Below the pieces are notes generated by a model, which saw nothing but the letters and a program-made list of their open reading frames with translations, made no database searches and had not been told where the DNA came from. A DNA stretch of 64,000 nucleotides from Pseudooceanicola sediminis (lineage in GTDB: Bacteria > Pseudomonadota > Alphaproteobacteria > Rhodobacterales > Rhodobacteraceae), in contig NZ_QWJJ01000011.1 in assembly GCF_003575965.1 (NCBI RefSeq), positions 62,001 through 126,000 on the forward strand. Reading direction: 5' to 3'. Below, piece after piece: positions 51,182 to 60,285 of the stretch. Numbering within the stretch: position 1 is the first letter of the stretch; every line of letters starts with the position of its first letter. Both the position numbers and the translations under genes were made by a program.

Positions 51182-53593
51182 TCAGTGCGCCGTGGTCGAC
51201 TGCCCCGGTTCGGGCATACGGGCCGCACGGGCTGCGGCGGCCGCTTCCTCCGCTTCCTCGTCCCATTCGATCGGCTCAGGCTGACGCACCAGCGCCTGCT
51301 TGAGGACGTCGCGCACATGGGTCACCGGGATGATGGTCAGGCCCTGCTTCACGTTGTCGGGGATATCCGCCAGGTCCTTTTCATTCTCTTCGGGAATAAA
51401 GACCGTCTTGATCCCGCCGCGCAGCGCGGCCAGCAGTTTTTCCTTCAACCCGCCGATCGGCATCGCATTGCCGCGCAGAGACACCTCGCCCGTCATGGCG
51501 ATATCCTTGCGGATCGGGATCTGCGTCAACACAGACACGATCGAGGTCACCATTGCCAGACCGGCCGAGGGGCCATCCTTGGGCGTCGCGCCGTCGGGCA
51601 CGTGCACGTGGATGTCCATCCGGTCAAACCGGGGCGGCTTCACCCCGATTTCAGGCGCGATCGAGCGCACGTAGCTGGATGCGGCGTCGATGGATTCCTT
51701 CATCACGTCGCCCAGCTTGCCGGTCGTCTTCATGCGGCCCTTGCCCGGCAGACGCAGTGCTTCGATCTGCAACAGATCGCCGCCGACGCTTGTCCAGGCC
51801 AGGCCCGTGACGACACCGATCTGATCTTCCTTTTCGGCCAGACCATAGCGGTATTTCTTCACGCCAAGATAGTCGTCGATATTGTCCTCGGTGACGACAA
51901 CCTTGTCGACCTCGCCCTTGACGATCTGCGTCACCGCCTTGCGTGTCAGCTTGGCAATCTCGCGCTCAAGGCTACGCACCCCGGCTTCGCGGGTGTAGCG
52001 CTGGATCATCTCGCTCAGCGCACCGTCCGTCACCTCGAACTCGCCCTTGCGCAGACCGTGGTTCTTGATCTGCTTGTCGACAAGGTGCTGCCGCGCGATC
52101 TCGCGCTTTTCATCCTCGGTGTAGCCGGCCAGCGAAATGATCTCCATCCGGTCCATCAGCGGCCCTGGCATGTTATAGCTGTTGGCCGTCGTCAGGAACA
52201 TCACGTTGGACAGGTCGTATTCCACCTCAAGGTAGTGATCGACGAAGGTGCCGTTCTGTTCGGGGTCCAGCACCTCAAGCATTGCACTTGCCGGATCACC
52301 GCGGAAATCCTGCCCCATCTTGTCGATTTCATCGAGCAGGATCAGCGGGTTGGTGGTCTTCGCCTTTTTCAGAGCCTGGATAATCTTGCCGGGCATGGAG
52401 CCGATGTAGGTCCGACGGTGGCCACGGATCTCGGATTCATCACGCACACCACCCAGCGAAATCCGGATGAACTCGCGCCCCGTCGCCTTGGCCACGGATT
52501 TCCCCAACGAGGTCTTGCCGACACCCGGCGGGCCGACGAGGCACATGATCGGCCCCTTCAGCTTTTTCGACCGCTGTTGCACGGCGAGGTATTCGACGAT
52601 CCGTTCCTTGACCTTTTCCAGGCCATAGTGATCGGTATCCAGCACCTCCTGAGCACCGTTCAGGTTCTTCTTGGTGCGCGATTTCACACCCCACGGGATC
52701 GACAGCATCCAGTCCAGGTAATTGCGCACGACGGTCGCCTCGGCGCTCATCGGGCTCATCGACTTCAGCTTCTTGATCTCGGCATCGGCCTTTTCGCGGG
52801 CTTCCTTGCTCAGCTTGGTCTCGGCGATGCGCGTCTCCAGCTCGGCAATCTCGCCTTCGCCCTCTTCGCCATCGCCCAGCTCCTTCTGAATGGCCTTCAT
52901 CTGCTCATTCAGGTAATATTCACGCTGCGTGCGCTCCATCTGGCTCTTGACGCGGGTCTTGATCTTTTTCTCGACCTGAAGCACGGACATCTCGCCCTGC
53001 ATCAGCCCATAGACCTTCTCCAGACGCTCGCTGACCGGCAGCGTTTCAAGCAATTCCTGCTTTTGCGTCACGTCGATGCCAAGGTGACCGGCAACCAGAT
53101 CCGCAAGGCGCGACGGCTCATCGCTCTGAGCCACGGCGGACAGGGCCTCTTCGGGGATGTTCTTCTTGACCTTGGCGTAGCGTTCGAACTCCTGCCCGAC
53201 GGTGCGCAACAGGGCCTCGGTGATCGTCAGATCGCCGGGGGTTTCGTCAAGGTACACGGCCTTTGCTTCGAAAAACGCATCGTTTTCAAGGTATTCCTCG
53301 ATGTGAACGCGTGCCGCCCCTTCGACCAGCACCTTGACGGTGCCATCGGGCAGTTTCAGCAGTTGCAGCACATTCGCCAGAACTCCGGCGCTGTGGATAC
53401 CCTCGGGCTCGGGGTCGTCCTCGGCCGGGTCGATCTGGCTGGCCAGCAGGATCTGCTTGTTGTCGGCCATGACCTCTTCCAGCGCGCGGACGGATTTTTC
53501 ACGCCCGACGAACAGGGGAACGATCATGTGCGGGAACACCACGATATCGCGCAGCGGCAACACCGGGTAGGATGGGTTCAGAGGCTCTTGCAT
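51182..53593 (-). CDS. lon: ATP-dependent protease Lon
   Basis: This is an 803-residue cytoplasmic AAA+ serine protease that degrades misfolded and regulatory proteins. The N-terminal substrate-binding domain (LNPSYPVLPLRDIVVFPHMI...) is followed by a coiled-coil region. The AAA+ module has Walker A GPPGVGKTS and Walker B ILLDEIDKM. The protease domain carries the catalytic dyad Ser676 (KDGPSAG) and Lys719 (GGLKEK). The length matches E. coli Lon closely. ATG 53593 is the first in the family frame. A heat-shock-type promoter is placed upstream. Confidence 0.97.
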   Translation of the reverse strand: MQEPLNPSYPVLPLRDIVVFPHMIVPLFVGREKSVRALEEVMADNKQILLASQIDPAEDDPEPEGIHSAGVLANVLQLLKLPDGTVKVLVEGAARVHIEEYLENDAFFEAKAVYLDETPGDLTITEALLRTVGQEFERYAKVKKNIPEEALSAVAQSDEPSRLADLVAGHLGIDVTQKQELLETLPVSERLEKVYGLMQGEMSVLQVEKKIKTRVKSQMERTQREYYLNEQMKAIQKELGDGEEGEGEIAELETRIAETKLSKEAREKADAEIKKLKSMSPMSAEATVVRNYLDWMLSIPWGVKSRTKKNLNGAQEVLDTDHYGLEKVKERIVEYLAVQQRSKKLKGPIMCLVGPPGVGKTSLGKSVAKATGREFIRISLGGVRDESEIRGHRRTYIGSMPGKIIQALKKAKTTNPLILLDEIDKMGQDFRGDPASAMLEVLDPEQNGTFVDHYLEVEYDLSNVMFLTTANSYNMPGPLMDRMEIISLAGYTEDEKREIARQHLVDKQIKNHGLRKGEFEVTDGALSEMIQRYTREAGVRSLEREIAKLTRKAVTQIVKGEVDKVVVTEDNIDDYLGVKKYRYGLAEKEDQIGVVTGLAWTSVGGDLLQIEALRLPGKGRMKTTGKLGDVMKESIDAASSYVRSIAPEIGVKPPRFDRMDIHVHVPDGATPKDGPSAGLAMVTSIVSVLTQIPIRKDIAMTGEVSLRGNAMPIGGLKEKLLAALRGGIKTVFIPEENEKDLADIPDNVKQGLTIIPVTHVRDVLKQALVRQPEPIEWDEEAEEAAAAARAARMPEPGQSTTAH

Positions 53594-53668
53594 GCTCTAT
53601 CCTTAGTATTGGGCAGAAGGTCAGGCCCCGCTCAGCGGCAACGCAGCCTTCTCCGTTTCACAGTGTCC

Positions 53669-53698
53669 TAATTGGGATCACGACTCCCACAGTTCAAC
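53669..53698 (-). promoter_or_regulatory. Possible RpoH (sigma-32) promoter of lon
   Basis: On the minus strand GTTGAA (53698-53693) and CCCAATTA (53676-53669) are separated by 16 bp, matching the alphaproteobacterial sigma-32 pattern CTTGAA-N13-17-CCCCATNT with three mismatches (the first base of -35 and bases in -10). The -10 ends about 75 bp before the lon start. Lon is a classical heat-shock gene, which adds weight. Confidence 0.45.
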
Positions 53699-53881
53699 TG
53701 CATTTTTATCACTTTGCCCGCCGATCACCTGACGGGCAAGCACGATATGTAGCGGTTTCAGCGTAAATATCCCGCTATATTCTCCCTTTTTCGGGTCACC
53801 ATGGCCCCGAAAGGCGGGGGTGACACGCCTCGCGCGCCCCCGTCGTGTCACGACATCGTGCAAATGCGCCCTGCCCCGACG

Positions 53882-54961
53882 TTATGGCAACAGTGCGACC
53901 TGTCCGGTGTCCACCATCTGCTGAAACATCTCCTCCACGCCCGGCTCCAGCGGGCGGTACCCCATGCCAAGCGCGTGTCGCGACTTGCCGTTGTCGACTT
54001 GCCAGCGATGTCCCATGCTGCGTGTGACCATGCGTCGGGTGATCGTGCTGCTAACCAGCGGCCCGATCAGCCAGACCACCCACTTGGGCATCTCACGCGC
54101 AGTCACAGGCAGCCGATTGCCATAAGATGCGCACAGGATTTGCGCCACGCGCAGCAATGTCAGGCTCTCGGCACTGATGATATGACGCCCCTCTGCTGCG
54201 GGTAAAAAAGCGGCGCGCACATGCGCCTCGGCCACGTCCCGCACATCGACCATGCCGATTTCCATCGGCGGAACGCCGGATTTAAAGGCCCCCGCCCCCA
54301 TCTGTCGCAAGATGGAAAAGCTTTCCGAGGTCTGCCGATCCGCCGTCCCCGGCCCGATCACAAGGCTGGGGTTGATCACCACCAAACGCCAGCGCGCCTG
54401 CCGTCGGCTCGCCTCCCATGCGGCACGTTCGGCCGCGGTCTTGGAATAAGAATAGGGCTGATGTTCCAGCGAAGAGGTGCTGTTCCAGGTGTCCTCGTCT
54501 GCCACCGCACCCGCCATGTCGGCCGCATCTCCGATGATCGCCGCGCAGGAACTGGTCAGCACGACGCGGGTAACCGAATAGGTCGCCGTCGCGCTGGCCA
54601 ATACGTTGCGGGTGCCCTTGACCGCCGGATCGACCAGGTCTCGCTGCGGATCCTCGACGACACTGACAAAGGGCGAGGCGGTATGAAACACCACCCCGCA
54701 GCCCGCCATCGCAGCGCCGTAGGAGCCTTCCTCCAGCAGGTCCGCACGAAAGATCACCAGATCACCCGGCGTCGCCGCTGCCATGGCGTGCAAATGCGCC
54801 AGCTTTTCACGATTGGACGGATCCCGTACCGCTGCATGTACCGTCACGCCGCGCTCCAGCAGGCGCTTCACGATCCAGCCCGCGACATAGCCAGTTGCCC
54901 CGGTCACCAGAACCGGTGCGGAGGTATCGATGGGCAGTTTATCAAAGGGTATGTGGGTCAT
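53882..54961 (-). CDS. NAD(P)-dependent epimerase / dihydroflavonol-4-reductase-like protein
   Basis: This is a 359-residue extended SDR. The N-terminal cofactor motif is TGATGYVAG, and the active-site YSYSKTAAE contains the Tyr-x-x-x-Lys pair with a Ser upstream in TSSCAA. The 'VNPSLVIGPG' type phrase (INPSLVIGPG) and a C-terminal substrate domain are typical of dihydroflavonol 4-reductase-like or 3-beta-hydroxysteroid dehydrogenase-like proteins. GGGGAGG precedes two adjacent ATGs; I use 54961. Divergent from tgt. Substrate unknown. Confidence 0.87.
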   Translation of the reverse strand: MTHIPFDKLPIDTSAPVLVTGATGYVAGWIVKRLLERGVTVHAAVRDPSNREKLAHLHAMAAATPGDLVIFRADLLEEGSYGAAMAGCGVVFHTASPFVSVVEDPQRDLVDPAVKGTRNVLASATATYSVTRVVLTSSCAAIIGDAADMAGAVADEDTWNSTSSLEHQPYSYSKTAAERAAWEASRRQARWRLVVINPSLVIGPGTADRQTSESFSILRQMGAGAFKSGVPPMEIGMVDVRDVAEAHVRAAFLPAAEGRHIISAESLTLLRVAQILCASYGNRLPVTAREMPKWVVWLIGPLVSSTITRRMVTRSMGHRWQVDNGKSRHALGMGYRPLEPGVEEMFQQMVDTGQVALLP

Positions 54962-55145
54962 CATGTGCCTCCCCGACAGGGTGCGCCTGCACCGCAAGGG
55001 GGCTGGCCCGGCGGTGTCTTTTACAGGTAATCGGGCGGCGCGCCGCGTCAACGGCGCCCCGGCACATCCGCCCTGATCCTTGTGCGTGTCCAGTCCGATG
55101 GCCCTTGCCGGCGCCCTTGTCCTTGCCGCTCCTCCCCGCAGGCTG

Positions 55146-55177
55146 CCCCGTGTCTCTCCCCGTGTCTCTCCCCGTGC
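55146..55177. repeat. 12-bp tandem repeat upstream of tgt
   Basis: Two full copies of CCCCGTGTCTCT (55146-55157, 55158-55169) plus a partial third (CCCCGTGC) lie about 60 bp before the tgt start. Confidence 0.8.
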
Positions 55178-55235
55178 CGCGCTGCATGTCAAAGCGTCTG
55201 GCTTTCGTCCCGCAAAGCCGCTAAATCGCGCGGCC

Positions 55236-56366
55236 ATGAGCACACCATTTTCCTTTACCCTCGCCGCCACGGATGGCCGCGCCCGCACCGGCACTATCGA
55301 CACGCCGCGCGGCCAGATCCGCACCCCGGCCTTCATGCCGGTGGGCACCGCCGCCACCGTCAAGGCGATGATGCCCGAAAGCGTCGCCGCGACCGGTGCC
55401 GATATCCTGCTGGGCAACACCTACCACCTGATGCTGCGCCCCACGGCGGAACGCATCGACCGCCTCGGCGGGCTGCACAGCTTCATGAACTGGGACAAAC
55501 CGATCCTGACCGACTCGGGTGGGTTTCAGGTGATGTCGCTGGCCAGCCTGCGCAAGCTGACCGAAGAGGGCGTGACCTTTTCATCGCATGTCGACGGCTC
55601 CAAGCACATGATCAGCCCCGAGCGCAGCATGGAAATCCAGAAACTGCTCGGCTCCGACATCGTGATGTGCTTTGACGAATGCCCCGCCCTTCCGGCCGAG
55701 GACAGCGTCGTCGCTGCCTCGATGCGGATGTCCATGCGGTGGGCGCAGCGGTCGCGCGATGCCTTTGGCGACCGCCCCGGCCATGCCCTGTTCGGCATTC
55801 AGCAGGGCGGCGTCAACCAGGACCTGCGTGGTGAATCCGCCGAGGCGCTGACCAGGATCGGCTTCGATGGCTACGCCGTCGGCGGTTTGGCCGTGGGCGA
55901 AGGTCAGGAGGCGATGTTCGGTGTGCTCGACTACGCCCCCGACATGCTGCCCACCGACAAGCCGCGTTACCTGATGGGCGTCGGCAAACCCGACGATATC
56001 GTCGGCGCGGTCGCGCGCGGCATCGACATGATGGATTGCGTGCTGCCCTCACGCTCGGGGCGCACCGGTCAGGTCTTCACGCGCCACGGTGTCGTCAACA
56101 TCAAGAACGCCCGCCACGCCGATGATCCCCGCCCGCTCGACGAAGACTGCACCTGCCCGGCCTGCCGCAATTATTCGCGGGCCTACCTGCACCACGTCTT
56201 CCGCTCGCAGGAAATGATTTCGGGGATGCTGTTGACCTGGCACAACCTGCATTACTATCAGGACCTTATGCAGGGGATGCGTGAGGCCATCGCCGCCGCG
56301 CGCTTTGACGATTTCGTCACCGTCTTCCACGCCCTGCGGGCCGAGGGCGACATCGAACGGCTCTGA
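55236..56366 (+). CDS. tgt: tRNA-guanine transglycosylase
   Basis: This is a 376-residue enzyme that swaps guanine 34 of Tyr, His, Asn and Asp tRNAs for the queuosine precursor preQ1. The family markers are present: [11 protein letters not shown] with the active-site Asp, [15 protein letters not shown], and the nucleophile Asp in DCVLPSR. The zinc site is C-T-C-P-A-C and a later His in YLHH. The frame opens far upstream, but [14 protein letters not shown] at ATG 55236 is the family N-terminus. No queA or other queuosine genes are next to it. Confidence 0.95.
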   Translation: MSTPFSFTLAATDGRARTGTIDTPRGQIRTPAFMPVGTAATVKAMMPESVAATGADILLGNTYHLMLRPTAERIDRLGGLHSFMNWDKPILTDSGGFQVMSLASLRKLTEEGVTFSSHVDGSKHMISPERSMEIQKLLGSDIVMCFDECPALPAEDSVVAASMRMSMRWAQRSRDAFGDRPGHALFGIQQGGVNQDLRGESAEALTRIGFDGYAVGGLAVGEGQEAMFGVLDYAPDMLPTDKPRYLMGVGKPDDIVGAVARGIDMMDCVLPSRSGRTGQVFTRHGVVNIKNARHADDPRPLDEDCTCPACRNYSRAYLHHVFRSQEMISGMLLTWHNLHYYQDLMQGMREAIAAARFDDFVTVFHALRAEGDIERL

Positions 56367-56475
56367 CGCCCCGATCGCCGGCCGACAGCACCGAAATGCA
56401 TGCCGTCTTCACCTCGCATCTGGACCTTGCCTTCGGGTTTTCCTATATAATTGCTCAGGAAAAGGATAACACGCC

Positions 56476-56838
56476 ATGACCGATAGCCCCGAACCCCTCG
56501 AAGGCACTCCGCTGATCGCGCCTTCGGCCACCGATCATCCGCTCTACGACAAGGTGACCGAGGCCTGCCGCACGGTGTACGACCCCGAGATTCCGGTGAA
56601 TATCTATGACCTCGGCCTGATCTACACCGTCGATATTTCCGAAGAGAACGACGTCAAGATCCTGATGACGCTGACCGCCCCCGGCTGCCCTGTTGCAGGC
56701 GACATGCCCGGTTGGGTGGCCGAGGCCGTCGAACCCCTTGACGGCGTCAAGACCGTCGATGTCCAGCTGACCTGGGAACCGCCCTGGGGCATGGACATGA
56801 TGAGCGACGAAGCGCGTCTGGAACTCGGGTTCATGTAA
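56476..56838 (+). CDS. sufT: SUF-associated DUF59/MIP18 Fe-S assembly protein (SufT-like)
   Basis: This is a 120-residue protein of the MIP18/DUF59 family, which helps mature [4Fe-4S] proteins. The hallmark VYDPEIPVNIYDLGLIY and the reactive Cys in LTAPGCPVAGDMP are present, ending with a LTWEPPWGMDMMSDEARLEL type tail. TATAAT at 56446-56451 is a plausible -10 about 25 bp before ATG 56476. It is followed by a strong terminator, so it is transcribed separately from the satD-type gene. An A-type Fe-S carrier lies 1.5 kb downstream on the same strand. Confidence 0.9.
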   Translation: MTDSPEPLEGTPLIAPSATDHPLYDKVTEACRTVYDPEIPVNIYDLGLIYTVDISEENDVKILMTLTAPGCPVAGDMPGWVAEAVEPLDGVKTVDVQLTWEPPWGMDMMSDEARLELGFM

Positions 56839-56843
56839 AGCAA

Positions 56844-56874
56844 AAAGGCTTGCATCTCTTGGATGCAAGCCTTT
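56844..56874 (+). terminator. Rho-independent terminator after sufT
   Basis: A perfect 13-bp stem (AAAGGCTTGCATC and complement) with 5-nt loop TCTTG starts 6 bp after the sufT stop and ends in TTTCT. Confidence 0.85.
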
Positions 56875-56893
56875 CTACCTTCTTCGGGTTCGC

Positions 56894-56941
56894 CTCGACC
56901 CTCGACCCTCGACCCTCGACCCTCGACCCTCGACCCTCGAC
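56894..56941. repeat. Heptanucleotide tandem repeat (CTCGACC)n
   Basis: Six perfect CTCGACC units occupy 56894-56935, followed by a partial CTCGAC. It lies between the sufT terminator and the satD-like gene, about 73 bp before the latter's start. Such repeats can change copy number by slipped-strand mispairing and alter promoter spacing. Confidence 0.95.
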
Positions 56942-57013
56942 AAGCGTTTAAACTTGCTTTTCTCCAATGAAAGCGTTTTTACTTTACAAGACAGCTTTTC
57001 CTAGGGGGGTCAC

Positions 57014-57625
57014 ATGCCTGACCAGACCGTCACCGTCCTCGCGGGCGACCTCGTCGCCTCGACCGACCTGACCACTGACGACCTCGACCTGGCCCTCGAC
57101 GCCCTGCGCGCCGCCGCGACCCTGATCGAGACCTGGCACGCCACACCGGTCCACTTCACCCGCAACCGCGGCGACGGTTGGCAGATCTGCCTGCCCGGCA
57201 CCGCGCCCGGCATCCGCGAAGCCCTCGCCCTGCGCGCCGGTCTGCGCCAGCAGGGCAAGGCCTACGAAACGCGCATCGCCATAGCGACAGGCCCGGCCGC
57301 CCTGCCCGAAAACGGCGACCTCAACCGCGCCAGCGGCCCCGCCTTCGTCGGCGCCGGGCACCTGCTCGATCGCCTCTCCGACAACGCGCTGGATCACGCC
57401 GGGGGCGGCGCCCTCTCTGCCACGCTGATCCTTGCCGGTCAGATCAGCCAGGGCTGGACCCCGGCACAGGCCCGCGCCATCCTGCCCATGCTGGCCCCCG
57501 CCCCCCCGATCCAGAGCGATGTGGCCGCGCGCAACGGCATCACACGCCAGGCCATCCAACAGGCGCTGAGCGGTGCCGCCTATCCCGCCCTCGCCGCCGC
57601 CCTCAGCCGTCTGGAACAGCCATGA
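57014..57625 (+). CDS. SatD-like protein
   Basis: This is a 203-residue protein resembling the SatD family, which pairs with DUF3307 membrane proteins. The N-terminus has TVLAGDLVASTDL and then an FTRNRGDGWQI block, features also seen in nucleotidyl-cyclase-like folds. The C-terminal part looks like a small helix-turn-helix (DVAARNGITRQAIQQALSG). Its stop overlaps the DUF3307 start (ATGA). GGGGGG-rich GGGGGGTCAC precedes ATG 57014. The role is not established; SatD of streptococci was linked to acid tolerance. Confidence 0.7.
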   Translation: MPDQTVTVLAGDLVASTDLTTDDLDLALDALRAAATLIETWHATPVHFTRNRGDGWQICLPGTAPGIREALALRAGLRQQGKAYETRIAIATGPAALPENGDLNRASGPAFVGAGHLLDRLSDNALDHAGGGALSATLILAGQISQGWTPAQARAILPMLAPAPPIQSDVAARNGITRQAIQQALSGAAYPALAAALSRLEQP

Positions 57626-58359
57626 TCACCACGTTCACCGCCCTGCTCCTCGCCCATGTGATGGCTGATTTCGTGCTGCAAAGCAGCGCAATGGCCCGGG
57701 CCAAGGCCGACCGCGCGCCGGGCCCGCTGGCGCTGCATATCCTGATCGTCGCCGCCACCGCCACGCTGGCCATTGCCCCCACCAGCGCCGCCGCCGTCCT
57801 CCCCCTGCTGGCCCTTGCCGGCGCCCACCTGGTCATCGACCTGATCAAGAGCATCCTGCCACAAGACCGCCTTGCGCCCTTCCTGCTGGATCAGGCCGCC
57901 CATCTCGCGACGCTGGCCGCCACGGCCGCCCTCTGGCCCGACCTCTTCGCCTCCGGCCTCTGGGCCCCAGCCACACACTGGCTGCCCGCCCTCATGGCCC
58001 TCGCCGCCGGCCTGATCCTCGCGACCCGCGCAGGCGGCTTTGCCGTCGGCCTGCTGATGGGCCGCTGGGGCGATACGGCGCTGCCCAAGGGGCTGACCGA
58101 TGGCGGGTTCCTCATCGGCCTGCTGGAACGCGGGCTGATCTTCCTCTTCGTGCTCACCGACCAGCCGCAGGCCATCGGTTTTCTGATCGCGGCCAAATCG
58201 GTCCTGCGCTTCGATACCGCCAAGACCGACCATCGCACCGGCGAATATGTCATCATCGGCACCCTCGCCTCCTTCGCCTGGGCGCTTCTCGCCGCCTATG
58301 CGACGCTGGCCCTGTTCTCCGCACTGCCACATCTTGGCATTTCGCTTCCGAAGTCTTAA
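57622..58359 (+). CDS. DUF3307 membrane protein
   Basis: This is a 245-residue protein with several hydrophobic segments. The start MITTFTALLLAHVMADFVLQ is the family signature: a helix with His and Asp followed by a Gln. It has HLVIDLIKSIL near residue 73 and GLLERGLIFL near residue 171. It is coupled by a 4-bp overlap to the SatD-like gene. Family function unknown. Confidence 0.8.
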   Translation: MITTFTALLLAHVMADFVLQSSAMARAKADRAPGPLALHILIVAATATLAIAPTSAAAVLPLLALAGAHLVIDLIKSILPQDRLAPFLLDQAAHLATLAATAALWPDLFASGLWAPATHWLPALMALAAGLILATRAGGFAVGLLMGRWGDTALPKGLTDGGFLIGLLERGLIFLFVLTDQPQAIGFLIAAKSVLRFDTAKTDHRTGEYVIIGTLASFAWALLAAYATLALFSALPHLGISLPKS

Positions 58360-58383
58360 GTTCAGGCGCAAAGGAGACCCCGC

Positions 58384-58734
58384 ATGTTCAGCATTCCTGG
58401 CAAGCAAGCCGTGACCATCACAGATCGCGCCGCGGCGCAGATCATCAAGCTGATGACCCGCGAAGGCCATCAGGGCCTGCGCATCGGCGTCAAGAAGGGT
58501 GGCTGCGCGGGCATGGAATATACCATGGACTACGTCGACGCGGTCGATCCCATGGACGAGGTCGTCGAACAGCAAGGCGCCCGCGTCATGATCGCCCCGA
58601 TGGCGCAGATGTTCCTGTTCGGAACCGAGATCGACTACGAAACGACGCTGCTCGAATCCGGCTTCCGCTTCAACAACCCCAACGTGACCGAAGCCTGCGG
58701 CTGCGGCGAATCCATCAAGTTCGCAGATATGTAA
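58384..58734 (+). CDS. A-type Fe-S cluster carrier (SufA/IscA-like)
   Basis: This is a 116-residue scaffold/carrier that delivers Fe-S clusters. The three conserved cysteines are in VKKGGCAGMEY and EACGCGES. ATG 58384 follows AAGGAG. It is separated from the SufT-like gene by the SatD/DUF3307 pair. It probably belongs to the same SUF-dependent Fe-S maturation network, although the core sufBCD genes are not in the window. Confidence 0.92.
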   Translation: MFSIPGKQAVTITDRAAAQIIKLMTREGHQGLRIGVKKGGCAGMEYTMDYVDAVDPMDEVVEQQGARVMIAPMAQMFLFGTEIDYETTLLESGFRFNNPNVTEACGCGESIKFADM

Positions 58735-58756
58735 GGCGGAACGGAGGTCGCGGCAG

Positions 58757-59131
58757 ATGGCAGTCGATCCGGACTTCATCGACCATGTCCGCGACCTCTT
58801 TTCGGGCCTCGGACCGCTGCGCACGGGGCGCATGTTCTCCGGCATCGCGGTCTACGCAGAAGAGGACGCGATGTTTGCCATGATCACGGCGTCACAGACA
58901 ATCTACATGAAGACCGACGCCGCCTGCCAGGCCGCCTATCTCGCCGCCGGCGCCACCCCTTTCACCTACACCCGCAAAACCGGCGCCCGGCAGGTCACCT
59001 CGCTGATGACCCTGCCCGACGCCGCCCTCGACGACCCGGACGAAGCGCTGATCTGGGCACGCCTTTCGCTGCCCGCGGCCCGCGCCGCCGCCGCGGAAAA
59101 GCGCCGCACAAAGGCGCGCCGACGAAAATAG
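58757..59131 (+). CDS. TfoX N-terminal domain protein
   Basis: This is a 124-residue protein with the TfoX/Sxy N-terminal domain: VRDLFSGLGPLRTGRMFSGI, then YAEEDAMFAMI and MKTDAA. The C-terminal half is a short basic tail (AAAAEKRRTKARRRK). Full TfoX controls natural competence in gammaproteobacteria; stand-alone N-terminal domains are common in Rhodobacterales and their role is unclear. A GGAGG lies about 10 bp before ATG 58757. Confidence 0.85.
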   Translation: MAVDPDFIDHVRDLFSGLGPLRTGRMFSGIAVYAEEDAMFAMITASQTIYMKTDAACQAAYLAAGATPFTYTRKTGARQVTSLMTLPDAALDDPDEALIWARLSLPAARAAAAEKRRTKARRRK

Positions 59132-59304
59132 CCTGCCCGCGCCTGTCATCCTCCGGTCCACGGCCCGCCGCCGTTTGGGCCGCCCCGGCACCGTCGCGCG
59201 AAAACACAAGCGAAAAGAGCACCATGTGTGCGCTACCAATCGCTTGACCCAATCGCGGGGGCAGTAAAAATGCCCCCACAGGAACGTCATCGAAAGGGAG
59301 CGGA

Positions 59305-60054
59305 ATGCGCAGGAAAATGGCAGCGGGCAACTGGAAGATGAATGGCCTCAGATCCTCTCTGGCCGAACTGGACAAACTCGCCCGGGCCCACCCCACGGCG
59401 AAATGCGACCTGCTGGTCTGCCCCCCGGCCACTCTGCTCTGCGCCGCCGCCACCACCTGCGGCAACAGCGCCATCCGCGTCGGCGGCCAGACCTGCCACG
59501 ACGCCGTTTCCGGGGCTCACACCGGCGACATCTCCGCGCAGATGCTGCGCGACGCCGGCGCCACAGCAGTGATCCTCGGCCACTCCGAACGCCGCCAGGA
59601 CCATGATGAACGCTCAGAGGATGTCCGCCTCCTCGCCCAGGCCGCCCAGGCGGCCAACCTGCAAACCGTGATCTGCGTCGGTGAAAGCCTGTTCCAGCGT
59701 CAGGCGACCAATACCCTCGACATCATCGGCGCGCAGCTTTCGCTCTCGATCCCCGACAGTTCGACCGGCGAAAACCTCGTCGTCGCCTACGAACCCGTCT
59801 GGGCCATCGGCTCCGGCATGACCCCCACCCCCGACCAGATCGGAGAGGTGCACGACTTCATGCGCGCCCGGCTCGAACAGCGCTTCGGCTACGGCGTCGG
59901 CAAATCCGTCCGCCTGCTCTACGGCGGCTCGGTCAAACCCGCCAATGCGGCCGAGATCTTCGCGATTTCCAACGTCGACGGCGCACTCGTCGGCGGTGCA
60001 AGCCTCAAGGCCGAAGACTTCTCCCCCATCATCGCGGCCCTTGAACGCGCCTGA
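59305..60054 (+). CDS. tpiA: Triosephosphate isomerase
   Basis: This is a 249-residue glycolytic/gluconeogenic enzyme interconverting dihydroxyacetone phosphate and glyceraldehyde 3-phosphate. GNWKMNG carries the substrate-binding Asn and Lys, ILGHSERR the electrophile His, AYEPVWAIGSG the catalytic Glu, and YGGSVKP the phosphate loop. The length and motif order are normal. ATG 59305 follows AAGGGAGC. Confidence 0.96.
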   Translation: MRRKMAAGNWKMNGLRSSLAELDKLARAHPTAKCDLLVCPPATLLCAAATTCGNSAIRVGGQTCHDAVSGAHTGDISAQMLRDAGATAVILGHSERRQDHDERSEDVRLLAQAAQAANLQTVICVGESLFQRQATNTLDIIGAQLSLSIPDSSTGENLVVAYEPVWAIGSGMTPTPDQIGEVHDFMRARLEQRFGYGVGKSVRLLYGGSVKPANAAEIFAISNVDGALVGGASLKAEDFSPIIAALERA

Positions 60055-60216
60055 CCGCCCGCGCCACTCCTCCTCATCAGCGCGCGCCCCGCACAACAGC
60101 GCGCCCCCGACCCTCAGCGCGCCCCGGGTCGCGCCCGCATGTCCCTGCCCCGTTTCCCTGTTCCAAATATCCCCGCCGGAGGCATCGCCCAACGGGCGAT
60201 CGCCGCACCCGAAAAC

Positions 60217-60242
60217 GGCGCCTCTCCAGTCAGAGAGGCGCC
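60217..60242 (-). terminator. Terminator hairpin after dctM
   Basis: A perfect 10-bp stem (GGCGCCTCTC and complement) with 6-nt loop, followed on the minus strand by GTTTTC, lies 44 bp after the dctM stop. It could also stop readthrough from tpiA on the plus strand. Confidence 0.6.
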
Positions 60243-60285
60243 GCAACACTCGTTAACAAAAAAACCGTTCCTCTCGATCAACCCC

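Noticed and set aside
51101-53671. 856-residue plus-strand frame over lon
   Set aside because: It is antisense to lon, which has every expected motif.
53882-55420. Long frame extending upstream of the epimerase-like gene
   Set aside because: The extension is antisense to tgt and has no family content; GGGGAGG marks the start near 54961.
56844-56874. Hairpin after sufT as a riboswitch for the SatD operon
   Set aside because: Its 13-bp stem, 5-nt loop and T-tail so close to the stop codon are better explained as an ordinary terminator.
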